The notes: a model not told the origin generated them from the sequence alone. Numbered from the stretch's first letter, positions 17,722-26,009 are shown. The stretch: 34,014 bases of DNA from Clostridia bacterium (GCA_017626395.1 JAGAIU010000069.1:1-34014), one strand, 5' to 3'. Translations and numbers: made by a program.

Positions 17722-18798
17722 ATGGAAAAGATAAATATAAATGAATTAACATTTGAAGAATTAGAGAAATTTATAGAGGAGCTTGGAGAGAAAAAATTCC
17801 ATGCACGTCAAATATTTAAATGGATACATAGAGAAAAAGTTTTAGATTTTGATCAAATGACAGATATATCTAAAGCATTAAGAGAAAAATTAAGAGAAAG
17901 AACATATATATTAGAATTAAAAGTGTTAGAGTGTCAAGTATCTAAAAAAGATGGTACAATGAAGTTTTTAATTGAACTTCCAGATCATAATGCTATAGAA
18001 TCAGTTCTAATGAAATACAATCATGGAAATACTATTTGTGTATCATCACAAGTAGGATGTAAAATGGGATGTAAATTCTGTGCTTCAACAAAAGAAGGGT
18101 TCGTAAGATCACTTCTTGCATCTGAAATTGAAGGACAATTATTAACTGTAGAAAGATATAGTGGAGAAAAAATTTCTAATATAGTATATATGGGAATAGG
18201 TGAACCTCTAGATAATTATGATAACGTTATAAAATCAATAAGACAAATTAATTATCCTTTAGGTTTAAATATAGGTGCAAGACATATTAGTTTATCTACA
18301 TGTGGTCTTGTTCCAAATATATATCGTTTAGCAGAAGAAAATATACAATGTACACTTTCTATATCACTTCATGCTACAACAGATAAAAAAAGAAGAGAAA
18401 CAATGCCTATAGCAAATAAATATACAATAAAAGAAATATTAGATGCTTGTAAAGAATATATTAGATTAACAGGTAGAAGAATATCTTTTGAGTATGCTTT
18501 AATTTATGGTCAAAATGATTCTAGAGAAGATGCACTAGCTTTAGCTAAACTTCTTCGTGGAATGATAGCTCATGTAAATTTAATACCAGTAAATGAAATT
18601 AAGAACGGAATATATAAAAAAGCACCAGAAAAAAATATTGAAAACTTCATGAATACTTTAAATTCTTGTGGTGTTGTAACTACAGTAAGAAGAGAGCTTG
18701 GATCAGATATTGATGCAGCTTGTGGACAATTAAGAAAAAAATATATCGACAAGACAGATCAATTTGAAGGTAAAAAATACACAAAAAGTGAGGAATAG
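17722..18798 (+). CDS. rlmN: RlmN, 23S rRNA/tRNA adenine-C2 methyltransferase
   Basis: A 358-residue radical SAM enzyme. It adds a methyl group to C2 of A2503 in 23S rRNA and of A37 in some tRNAs, through a methyl-Cys intermediate. The [4Fe-4S] motif CxxxCxxC is C113-C117-C120. The N-terminal accessory domain has GEKKFHARQIFKWIH. GIGEPLDNYDNV and the ISLHATTD stretch are family marks, and the catalytic Cys pair is completed by the SSQVGC segment region and C-terminal SDIDAACGQL. It is transcribed from its own promoter, and prpC follows after 60 bases with a promoter of its own. Confidence 0.95.
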   Translation: MEKININELTFEELEKFIEELGEKKFHARQIFKWIHREKVLDFDQMTDISKALREKLRERTYILELKVLECQVSKKDGTMKFLIELPDHNAIESVLMKYNHGNTICVSSQVGCKMGCKFCASTKEGFVRSLLASEIEGQLLTVERYSGEKISNIVYMGIGEPLDNYDNVIKSIRQINYPLGLNIGARHISLSTCGLVPNIYRLAEENIQCTLSISLHATTDKKRRETMPIANKYTIKEILDACKEYIRLTGRRISFEYALIYGQNDSREDALALAKLLRGMIAHVNLIPVNEIKNGIYKKAPEKNIENFMNTLNSCGVVTTVRRELGSDIDAACGQLRKKYIDKTDQFEGKKYTKSEE

Positions 18799-18808
18799 GT
18801 GAAAAGGC

Positions 18809-18838
18809 TTGAAAAAAGTTTTCTTTCTTTGATATAAT
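18809..18838 (+). promoter_or_regulatory. Sigma-A promoter for prpC-prkC
   Basis: TTGAAA (18809-18814) and TATAAT (18833-18838) are 18 bases apart, between the rlmN stop and the prpC start. Confidence 0.8.
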
Positions 18839-18858
18839 ACAAAATAAGAGGTGAAACA

Positions 18859-19596
18859 ATGAGATATACAGCTAGAACAGATATTGGACAAAAAAGAGAA
18901 AATAATGAAGATTTTTTATTTGCAAAGATATATGATGAAAATACTGCATTATTTGTAGTTGCAGATGGATTAGGTGGATATTCTAGTGGAGAAGTTGCAA
19001 GCCAAATGGCGGTTAATTCTATTAAGGATAACTTTGAACTTAATCTAGATGTGTTAAGAGCATCAGATGAAGAAAAAATTAAGCAATTTTTCAAGCAATT
19101 AATAATAGTAACAAATGATAAAGTATTCGACGTACAAAAATCAAATAAAAAGTACAATGGAATGGGTACTACTATTACACTAGTAGGTAAGATAAATGGT
19201 AAGTTATACTACGAATCTGTTGGTGATAGTAGATTATATTATATCGATGCTAATAAAGAAAATATAGAACAAATTACAGTAGATGATACATACGTTAATG
19301 AACTACTAAAGAAGAAATTAATAAAGAAAAGTGAAGTTGAAAATCACCCTCAAAAACATATGTTAACAAAGGCAATTGGTATTTTCAATAAAATAGATAC
19401 ACAAGTTGATATATTAAATAAGAAATCTGGTTACATGATATTATGTACAGATGGTCTTACTAATATGTTAACAAGCGAAGATATTTTACAAACAGTTAGA
19501 TTAAATAGATTTTTAGCACTATCAGATATATTTGTAGATAATGCAAATAGAAATGGTGGTACAGATAATATAACTGTAATAGTTGTAGAAATATAA
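18859..19596 (+). CDS. prpC: PP2C-family Ser/Thr protein phosphatase
   Basis: A 245-residue metal-dependent phosphatase that reverses the action of the PrkC kinase encoded next. Motifs in order: RTDIGQKRENNEDF (metal and phosphate-binding Arg and Asp), VADGLGGYSSGE (catalytic metal Asp), GMGTTI, GDSRLYY, CTDGLTN and GGTDNITVIVV. These are the standard PPM motifs and the length fits the bacterial group. The start has AGAGGTG at a good distance. prkC begins 13 bases after its stop. Confidence 0.95.
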   Translation: MRYTARTDIGQKRENNEDFLFAKIYDENTALFVVADGLGGYSSGEVASQMAVNSIKDNFELNLDVLRASDEEKIKQFFKQLIIVTNDKVFDVQKSNKKYNGMGTTITLVGKINGKLYYESVGDSRLYYIDANKENIEQITVDDTYVNELLKKKLIKKSEVENHPQKHMLTKAIGIFNKIDTQVDILNKKSGYMILCTDGLTNMLTSEDILQTVRLNRFLALSDIFVDNANRNGGTDNITVIVVEI

Positions 19597-19609
19597 AGGG
19601 GAGTCATTT

Positions 19610-21598
19610 ATGGAATTGATAGGTAAAATCCTTGCTGGGAGATATGAAATAATTGAAAAAATCGGCGAAGGCGGAATGGCCTACGTGTTTAAAGCAAGAG
19701 ATAGTCTTTTAAACAGATATGTAGCTGTTAAAGTACTAAAAGATGAATATTCTAAAGACGAAGTTTTTGTAACGAGATTTAGAACGGAAGCACAAAGTGC
19801 TGCTTCACTTATACATCCAAATATAGTATCTGTATTTGATGTAGGTGAAGATAAAGGTGTAAGTTTTATTGTAATGGAGCTTTTAGAAAGTAAAACACTT
19901 AAGGATTATATCCAATTAAAAGGTGCACTTTCAAGTGATATTACATTAAAAATAGCAGCACAAATAGCATCAGCTTTAGAAGCCGCACACAAAGCACATA
20001 TAGTACACAGAGATATAAAACCACAAAATATAATATTAAATCAAAACTTAGTAGCAAAAGTTACAGATTTTGGTATTGCAAAAGTATCAAATGCAACTAC
20101 TGCAACAATAACAAGCTTTGGGAAAACAATGGGATCAGTACATTATTTTTCACCAGAACATGCTAAAGGTGGATATACAGATGCTAAATCTGACCTTTAC
20201 TCATTAGGTGTTGTAATGTATGAAATGGCAACAGGTAAATTACCTTTTGATGCTGAATCTGCTGTTTCGGTTGCTCTAAAACATATACAAGAAGAACCAG
20301 TAGAGCCAAAAGAAGTAAATCCTAATGTAACAACTGCATTAAATCAAATAATATTAAAAGCAATGGAAAAATCTACTGCTAATAGATATCAATCAGCAAC
20401 AGAAATGCTAACAGATATTTCTATAGCTTTATCTAAACCTGGTACTGGACTTGTAGCAAGACCGCAAAGTTCAATTGAGGCAGGAGATACACAAGTTATC
20501 CCAATTCTAACAGATGTTGAACAAGAAAATCTTGTACCAAATGTTAGAACTAGACAAACAAATGGTTCTCGTTCAGCATATACACCAACTGCAAGAGAAG
20601 CTAGAGTTATTGAAGAAGAAAAAAGAACTACTAGTGATAGACTAGAAGAGCTTAAAGCTAAAAAGAAGAAAAAGACATTAACAGTTGTGGCTATATTTGC
20701 AGTATTAATAATAGTTGTTGGAGCTTTTTCAGGATACTTTATTAGTAAAATAATAAATAATGGAAAAGAAGAAGAAATTGAAATACCAAATTTACTAGGT
20801 AAAAACTTTGAGGAAATTAGAACTGAATATGAAGCAAAGGGTATTACAGTTCATCAAACTAGTGCAGAATATAATACAGAATACGAAGAAGGTCAAATAA
20901 TGAATCAAAGACCAGAAGCTGGAACTAAAACTACAGATAAAAATATCTATGTAGAAGTAAGTAAAGGTACAAAACTTGTAAAAGTAACAAATATTGAAGG
21001 AAAAGATATTAAAGTTGCTAAATATGAACTAGAGAATACACTTGGATTTATAGTTGAACAAGAAGAAGAAATTTCAGACACAGTTGCGGCTGGCCTTGTA
21101 ATATCTCAAGAATATAAAGATGAAGAAAGACCATACGGTAGTATAATAAAATTAAAAGTAAGTTCTGGAGATGGAAAAGCTAAAGTTGTTGTACCAACTG
21201 TTGTTGGAAAAACTGTAACAGAGGCAAAAAAAGCTTTAGAAGATTTAAAACTTAAAGTTGAAATAGAATATGGAGAAGATGAAGCAAAACTCAATGGTAC
21301 AGTGCTTGCTCAATCTTATCCACAAAACTCTGTTTTAAAAGAAGGAGATTTAATAAAACTTACTGTAAATAGAAGAATAATAAATAAAACTGTAACAGTA
21401 ACAGGTATTCCAGAAGGAACAGTTCAATCAGAAATAACTGTTAAAGTAAGTGTTGATGGTGGAGTTATGAATAACACTACATTTACTTATGATGATGAAA
21501 AAGGTGAATTATCTTTCACAATAGATGGATACGAAAAAGTAAGTTATAATATTATGATTAATGGCTCTTTAATTAAGAGTGGAGAAGAAAATTTCTAA
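19610..21598 (+). CDS. prkC: PASTA-domain Ser/Thr protein kinase PrkC/PknB
   Basis: A 662-residue membrane kinase that senses cell-wall fragments and signals in growth and spore germination. The kinase domain (about 10-270) has GEGGMAYVFKA (Gly loop), the ATP Lys K41, HRDIKPQN with catalytic D135, and DFG at 153-155. A juxtamembrane basic stretch precedes one transmembrane helix (about 355-380). Outside are three PASTA repeats (about 390-590), followed by a further beta-rich C-terminal domain of about 75 residues. It forms an operon with prpC, as in Bacillus and many Clostridia. A strong terminator follows, then the cassette that parts it from rsgA. Confidence 0.95.
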   Translation: MELIGKILAGRYEIIEKIGEGGMAYVFKARDSLLNRYVAVKVLKDEYSKDEVFVTRFRTEAQSAASLIHPNIVSVFDVGEDKGVSFIVMELLESKTLKDYIQLKGALSSDITLKIAAQIASALEAAHKAHIVHRDIKPQNIILNQNLVAKVTDFGIAKVSNATTATITSFGKTMGSVHYFSPEHAKGGYTDAKSDLYSLGVVMYEMATGKLPFDAESAVSVALKHIQEEPVEPKEVNPNVTTALNQIILKAMEKSTANRYQSATEMLTDISIALSKPGTGLVARPQSSIEAGDTQVIPILTDVEQENLVPNVRTRQTNGSRSAYTPTAREARVIEEEKRTTSDRLEELKAKKKKKTLTVVAIFAVLIIVVGAFSGYFISKIINNGKEEEIEIPNLLGKNFEEIRTEYEAKGITVHQTSAEYNTEYEEGQIMNQRPEAGTKTTDKNIYVEVSKGTKLVKVTNIEGKDIKVAKYELENTLGFIVEQEEEISDTVAAGLVISQEYKDEERPYGSIIKLKVSSGDGKAKVVVPTVVGKTVTEAKKALEDLKLKVEIEYGEDEAKLNGTVLAQSYPQNSVLKEGDLIKLTVNRRIINKTVTVTGIPEGTVQSEITVKVSVDGGVMNNTTFTYDDEKGELSFTIDGYEKVSYNIMINGSLIKSGEENF

Positions 21599-21617
21599 AA
21601 AATAGATAGAAAAAAAG

Positions 21618-21646
21618 AAAAGTGCAATTCATTTGCACTTTTTTTG
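21618..21646 (+). terminator. Terminator after prkC
   Basis: A 10-bp stem (21618-21627 with 21633-21642) with a 5-base loop is followed by T-rich sequence. It closes the prpC-prkC unit. Confidence 0.88.
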
Positions 21647-21655
21647 TCTTTTTGA

Positions 21656-21684
21656 TTGCAAATCGTTTGCATCCATGTTACAAT
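21656..21684 (+). promoter_or_regulatory. Promoter for the radical SAM cassette, with an inverted repeat
   Basis: TTGCAA (21656-21661) and TACAAT (21679-21684) are 17 bases apart, with an extended -10 (TG at 21676-21677). An inverted repeat TGCAAA-TCG-TTTGCA (21657-21671) covers the -35 and part of the spacer, where a repressor could bind. A second TATAAT at 21773-21778 lacks a good -35. The leader from the first promoter is about 135 bases; no riboswitch or tRNA was recognised in it. Confidence 0.7.
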
Positions 21685-21826
21685 AGGGGCGTACTTGAAA
21701 ATATATTACTATTCAGACTAAAATAGGTATTATTGCTAAATAATTATAAGGCTAAAAGATTAATTTTTTCTATATAATATATGTATAATTATTTGCAAAA
21801 AAATTATTAAAAAGGAGGAGTGTCTT

Positions 21827-22934
21827 ATGATGAACTATTTAAAATCTTCAATTTCAATTTCATCGTATGATGGATGTACTATAGGATGTACATATTGTAT
21901 TTTAAGTGGATTCGAAGACAGAGAAAAGGTAAAAAAGATTGCAGATGAAGAAGCACTAGTAAAACGGACTATTAGAGTTTAGATTATACACCGAAGAAAT
22001 CCCAATAACTGTAAATAACCAAACAGAGCCCTTCTTAAACAAAGAAGTGACAGAAAGTACACTAAGAATTCTTAAAGCCATGGAGACTCGAGGCATGAAA
22101 AATCCTGTAATGTTAATTACAAAAGGATATATTAGTGAAGAACTAGCACAAAGACTAGCAAACATAAATTTAGAAATACTTGTAATGTATACTTTTTCAG
22201 GAATTTCAGAAATTATGGAAAATAGAAAGGAATCATTACAAATTAAGAGTATGGAAAATATTTCTAAGCACAAGAATCTAAAACTAATTAATTATTACAG
22301 ACCTGTAATAGAGGGGATAAACAGTGACGCAGAAACTATAGAAAGAGTAGCAAAAATTGTAACTAAGTATTGTAGAGCAAGTATAATATCTGGTATCAGA
22401 CTAAATAAACATCTATGTAATATGTTAGGTGCAAAAGATATAACTTTACCAGAAGAATATGATCCAGATCACAAAGTATTACTTCCAGAGACTTTTAAAA
22501 GAATTAACGATATATTTGAAAAAGTAGATTGTAACTATCCAACTTTTAAAAAGACATCTTGTGGAGTAAGTTATCTTTTAAATAGACCAGACTACAATGG
22601 ACATAGTGCAAGAATATTTTATTGTAAACCAAGTTGTAAAAGCTATGCTATATGTATAGGAACAAACAAAATTGGATTTTGCAAACCAAACTGTCCAAAT
22701 TACAAGATTTGTAAAGAGGAAAGTGAAAAACCAATTACATCAGAGTATTTTAGAGAACTATTAAAGTTAATAGATGCACCAAACGCACATTTTGAAATAT
22801 TGGAGCATTATATTAAACTTGATGGTACATACTGGCAAGAAGAAGTATCATTCTTAAGACATAAATGCAAAAAGAATGTAAAGGCAGATAAATTGTTAAA
22901 AAGACCAGATGAAGCTAAACTTGGTGAATTATAG
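21827..22934 (+). CDS. Radical SAM protein split by a +1 frameshift at a CGG codon
   Basis: The first frame runs from ATG 21827 and has the iron-sulfur motif C17-x3-C21-x2-C24. It stops at TAG 21980-21982 after 51 codons. The rest of the protein continues in the +1 frame from 21969 to 22934. The switch must fall between 21963 and 21979, since TAA at 21960 closes the second frame upstream; the CGG at 21965-21967 lies in it. Reading CGGA as one step or skipping the C joins ...EALVK-x-LLEFRLYTEE... to give 368 residues. The C-terminal part has a second Cys-rich section (about residues 265-300, CKPSCKSYAIC and CKPNCPNYKIC), probably for an extra cluster. The reaction is unknown. It could be a pseudogene or an assembly error, but see the findings. 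Confidence 0.8.
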
Positions 22935-22949
22935 ATTGGAGGTATTTTT

Positions 22950-23624
22950 ATGGTTAAATCAAAAGCATGGGATTGGAATAATCTAAATCATGAAACTAGA
23001 AGAGAATTATGGCTTGAACCATCTATTGAATCATACTATTTAGTTAATAGATGGAAAACACAAAAGAAAAAGTCTTTTTTAGACTTAGGATGTGGAATTG
23101 GAAGACATACAATACAGTTTGCTAAAGCTGGATTTAAGACTACAGCAGTAGATTTATCTGTTGAAGCATTAAGGCAAACTAAAGAATGGGCTGATGAAGA
23201 AAATTTATTTATTAATGTTAAATATGCAGATATGCTAGACTTACCATTTGCAAATAATTGTTTTGATTGTATATTATGTAGAAATGTTATTTCACATACT
23301 GATACACAAGGTATAATGAAGATTATAGATAAGATATACGATATGTTAAAAGCTGATGGTGAATGTTTCTTAACATTAGGTTCTAAAAATGCTAGTACTT
23401 TTAATGATCCAAAAAATGAATATATAGATGAAAATACTAGAGCAAGAATGGATGAGGGTCCTGAAAGGGGCATACCACATTTTTATGCAGATATGGATAT
23501 AATACCGGAGTTATTTAAAAACTTTGAGATAATAGATTTATATCAAACACAAGAATTTCATAAAGATGAAAATGGAAATTATATAAGTTTTTGGCATTAT
23601 AATCTTTTAATAAAGAAAATTTAG
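22950..23624 (+). CDS. Class I SAM-dependent methyltransferase
   Basis: A 224-residue protein with the Rossmann methyltransferase fold. Motif I is LDLGCGIGRHT (D45 to G51 and beyond), motif II acidic residue is in TAVDLS, and post-motif segments are YADMLDLPFANNCFDCIL and MLKADGECFLTLGSK. This is the methyltransferase-11/25 type found in small-molecule and cofactor pathways; its substrate is unknown. GGAGG lies 9 bases before the ATG. It is in the cassette between the radical SAM gene and the guanylate-kinase-like gene, 15 and 18 bases from them, and has no frameshift and no CGG codon. Confidence 0.88.
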   Translation: MVKSKAWDWNNLNHETRRELWLEPSIESYYLVNRWKTQKKKSFLDLGCGIGRHTIQFAKAGFKTTAVDLSVEALRQTKEWADEENLFINVKYADMLDLPFANNCFDCILCRNVISHTDTQGIMKIIDKIYDMLKADGECFLTLGSKNASTFNDPKNEYIDENTRARMDEGPERGIPHFYADMDIIPELFKNFEIIDLYQTQEFHKDENGNYISFWHYNLLIKKI

Positions 23625-23642
23625 AAAAGGAGAAAAAGAAAT

Positions 23643-24321
23643 ATGGATAATTTGTTAGTAGTTGTTTCTGGGCCCAGTGGTGGCGGAAAAGGCACTATTA
23701 TCAACAAGGTGTTAGCTAGAAATGAACAATGTACAAAAAGAATATCCACATTTACTACTAGGCCAAAAAGACCAAATGAGAGTGAAAACGAGCAATATCA
23801 TTTTATTAATCAAGACTTATATGATAAACTAGAAGAACAAGGGCTTCTAATGGCAAAATCTAAAGTTGATGGTTATTCATATCGGTGCACCAATCCTTGA
23901 TATGTCAAATCCCGAATATCAAGGAAAATATCTTTTACTAGATATGGGAGCTAAAGGCGCTAGAGAATTTAAAGCGAAATATAAAAATGCTATATTTGTA
24001 TATGTTATACCACCAACTAAGGAAAGACTTGTAGGACAAATGACAGGAAGACATCCGGATAGATTTGCTAGAAATAAAAGACAAATAGCAAATGCAATGG
24101 AAGTTTGTGACTGGTTAATAATAAATGATGATAGAGATGAGTCTGCTCAAGTTTTAGAAAGAATTATGGGAATAATAAAAAGGTATGGTCAAGATTTAGA
24201 TAATATACCTCAAGAAGATTTAGAATTTTTATATTCTCATAACTTTCATAATAAGCAAAACAGAAAGTTTCTAGAAAGATTTTATGATGATGTGTCATAT
24301 CCTGACCAAAGAGAAATATAA
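23643..24321 (+). CDS. Guanylate-kinase-like protein split by a +1 frameshift at a CGG codon
   Basis: The first frame starts at ATG 23643 after AAAAGGAG. It holds the P-loop SGPSGGGKGT, TFTTRPKRPNE and the EQYHFI stretch of guanylate kinases, and stops at TGA 23898-23900. The second part, in the +1 frame to TAA 24319-24321, holds LLLDMGAKGAREFK, FVYVIPPTKERL and a C-terminal DWLIINDD. The break is at CGG 23883-23885. Skipping the C gives Tyr-Gly-Ala-Pro, matching the invariant Gly of the Tyr-Tyr-Gly-Thr motif of GMP kinases. The joined protein has 225 residues. A separate start for the second part (TTG at 23866) has no ribosome site. It may not be the housekeeping gmk, since rpoZ and its usual neighbours are absent. 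Confidence 0.82.
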
Positions 24322-24338
24322 ATTGAGGAGGTATTGGT

Positions 24339-24911
24339 ATGAAAGAATTAGATAAATGGGTGGATGTTAGAAAAAAACAAGTAAGAGAAGTAATAGATAT
24401 GGACTTAACTATTGTAGAGGATAAAGAACTAAATTCATATATTACTTTAAAAGAAGTAAAAGAGGTAGAATCACCTCACAGAATACCAGTAAATGGTAAA
24501 TGGATAACTAAACTAGATAAAGGTTATACAATAATAGAATATTCACCACTAGATAAGCTATATAATGTAAGAGTTCATATTAATGATAAAATGGAAATCT
24601 TAGAATATTATTTTGATATCATATTAGAACATGAAATAAGAGAAATAGATGGAGAAAAAGTACCATTTTATAATGATTTATACTTAGATGTAATATTTTA
24701 TCAAATACCTGCAACAAGAACTCTACCATTTATAATTTTAGATGATAGAGATGAGTTAAAAAGTGCATTAAAAAGAGAAAAAATAGATGAAGAACAATAT
24801 GACCTTGCATATAGTATTGCAAATGACCTTATGGAAGAAATTCTAAGAGGTGAAAATAAATTTGTAAATAGAGGACTAGAAGATTATCTAAAATATAGAA
24901 AGAACAGATAA
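24339..24911 (+). CDS. DUF402-domain protein (nucleoside phosphatase-like)
   Basis: A 190-residue soluble protein. Its central and C-terminal part fits the DUF402 family (the Ntdp nucleoside tri-/diphosphatase group): EYYFDIILEHEIRE, then YNDLYLDVIFYQ and DDRDELKSALKREKIDEEQYDLAY. The acidic residues in YFDI and NDLYLDV are the likely metal ligands. The GGAGG ribosome site is near-perfect. It is the last gene of the cassette and is followed by a terminator. Together with a guanylate-kinase-like protein it suggests a nucleotide-related task for the cassette; this is inference. Confidence 0.8.
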   Translation: MKELDKWVDVRKKQVREVIDMDLTIVEDKELNSYITLKEVKEVESPHRIPVNGKWITKLDKGYTIIEYSPLDKLYNVRVHINDKMEILEYYFDIILEHEIREIDGEKVPFYNDLYLDVIFYQIPATRTLPFIILDDRDELKSALKREKIDEEQYDLAYSIANDLMEEILRGENKFVNRGLEDYLKYRKNR

Positions 24912-24919
24912 ACTTAAGA

Positions 24920-24949
24920 AGAAGCTTTTAATGAAGCTTCTCTTTTTTT
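24920..24949 (+). terminator. Terminator after the cassette
   Basis: An 8-bp stem (24920-24927 with 24934-24941) with a 6-base loop is followed by T7. It closes the four-gene unit. Confidence 0.85.
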
Positions 24950-24952
24950 ATC

Positions 24953-24981
24953 TTGAAATAAAAGAGAATTTATAGTATTAT
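24953..24981 (+). promoter_or_regulatory. Sigma-A promoter for rsgA
   Basis: TTGAAA (24953-24958) and TATTAT (24976-24981) are 17 bases apart, again within TAGTATTATAT. Confidence 0.85.
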
Positions 24982-25004
24982 ATAATAGTAATTTAGGAGA
25001 GAAT

Positions 25005-25910
25005 ATGGATATAATAGCAAAAGTAATTAGAATAGATTTAGATTTATATATTTTAAATGTTGAAGGAACAGATAAAATTATAGCAGCTAAATTAAGAGGA
25101 AATATTAAGAAAAAAGAAAATGTTTTAGTTGGAGATATGGTACGTGTAGAACAAGCAGGAGAAGATTATATGATTAATTCTGTACTTGAAAGAAATAATT
25201 CTTTAATTAGACCACCTGTAAGTAATATAGACCAAATGATAATTGTAGTATCAGTTGGAGCACCTGTACCAGATTATATATTATTAGATAAACAAATCGT
25301 ACTTTGTATGTCTAAAAATATAACACCAATTATTTGTGTAAATAAAATAGATCTTGCACAAGATGATGAAACAGCTAAAAATGATATAGAATATATAAAA
25401 AATGTTTATGGAAAACTTGGTATAAAAATAGTTTATACAAGTGCTAAGCAAAAACAAGGACTTGAAGAACTAAAAGAATTACTTGTAGGTAAAACATCTG
25501 CATTTTCAGGTAATTCTGGTGTAGGTAAGTCTTCTATTACACAAGAAATATTAGATAATGCAGAAGAATTATTAGAAATAGGAGATATAGGTAAGAAAAG
25601 TAAAAGGGGAAAACATACTACAAAGTCTGTTAACCTTTATACTTTAGAAAATAATACATATATATTAGATACACCAGGATTTTCAAGTTATGAACTTTAT
25701 GATATAGAACATAAAGATTTAAGAAAATATTATATTGAATTTGAAGATATACATTGTACATATGATGACTGTATGCATGTAATAGAAAAAGAAGATGTTT
25801 GCGCTATTAAAACAAAAGTACAAGATGGAACAATAGATAAAGGCAGATATGAGAGATATGTATATATTTATGAGAAACTAAAAGAAAAATATGATAGAAA
25901 ATATAAATAG
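25005..25910 (+). CDS. rsgA: RsgA, ribosome small-subunit maturation GTPase
   Basis: A 301-residue circularly permuted GTPase that helps late 30S assembly. Domains in order: N-terminal OB fold (about 1-70), the G4 motif NKIDL (near residue 112), then the P-loop GNSGVGKSS (169-177), GKHTTKSV in switch I, DTPGFSSYEL (G3), and a C-terminal zinc finger with C251, C256, H258 and C266. All are intact. It has its own promoter and terminator. In many Clostridia it directly follows prkC; here the cassette lies between them. Confidence 0.95.
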   Translation: MDIIAKVIRIDLDLYILNVEGTDKIIAAKLRGNIKKKENVLVGDMVRVEQAGEDYMINSVLERNNSLIRPPVSNIDQMIIVVSVGAPVPDYILLDKQIVLCMSKNITPIICVNKIDLAQDDETAKNDIEYIKNVYGKLGIKIVYTSAKQKQGLEELKELLVGKTSAFSGNSGVGKSSITQEILDNAEELLEIGDIGKKSKRGKHTTKSVNLYTLENNTYILDTPGFSSYELYDIEHKDLRKYYIEFEDIHCTYDDCMHVIEKEDVCAIKTKVQDGTIDKGRYERYVYIYEKLKEKYDRKYK

Positions 25911-25929
25911 GCCTAGTGCCTATTTTTTA
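25905..25929 (+). terminator. Terminator after rsgA
   Basis: An 8-bp stem (25905-25912 with 25918-25925) with a 5-base loop is followed by a T-run. It includes the TAG stop. Confidence 0.85.
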
Positions 25930-25950
25930 TATTAATCTTGTAATTTTTCC

Positions 25951-25979
25951 TTGAATTATTAAGATAAGTATAGTAATAT
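25951..25979 (+). promoter_or_regulatory. Promoter for the Rpe-AlkD fusion gene
   Basis: TTGAAT (25951-25956) and TAATAT (25974-25979) are 17 bases apart, preceded by TAG as in the related promoters. Confidence 0.65.
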
Positions 25980-26009
25980 TAAAATAGCGTTAAATGAGGA
26001 GGGAAATAT

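Noticed and set aside
21692..21826. Riboswitch, T-box or tRNA in the leader of the cassette
   Set aside because: I found no conserved T-box bulge, no stable long stem and no terminator-antiterminator pair.
22047..22934. A shorter radical SAM gene starting at ATG 22047
   Set aside because: It would lack the CxxxCxxC motif, has no ribosome site, and the frame is open and family-like upstream to 21969.
21963..23886. prfB-type slippage as the cause of the frameshifts
   Set aside because: There is no slippery codon before the CGG (AAA-C and TAT-C do not allow good re-pairing) and no internal AGGGGG-like site; out-of-frame entry at GGN fits better.
23898..23900. TGA read as Trp
   Set aside because: No gene in the window has an in-frame TGA at a Trp position, TGG is used throughout, and this TGA lies in the frame that is left at the CGG.
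23866..24321. A separate gene starting at a TTG within the kinase gene
   Set aside because: It has no ribosome site and lacks the P-loop; it continues the kinase fold in the +1 frame.
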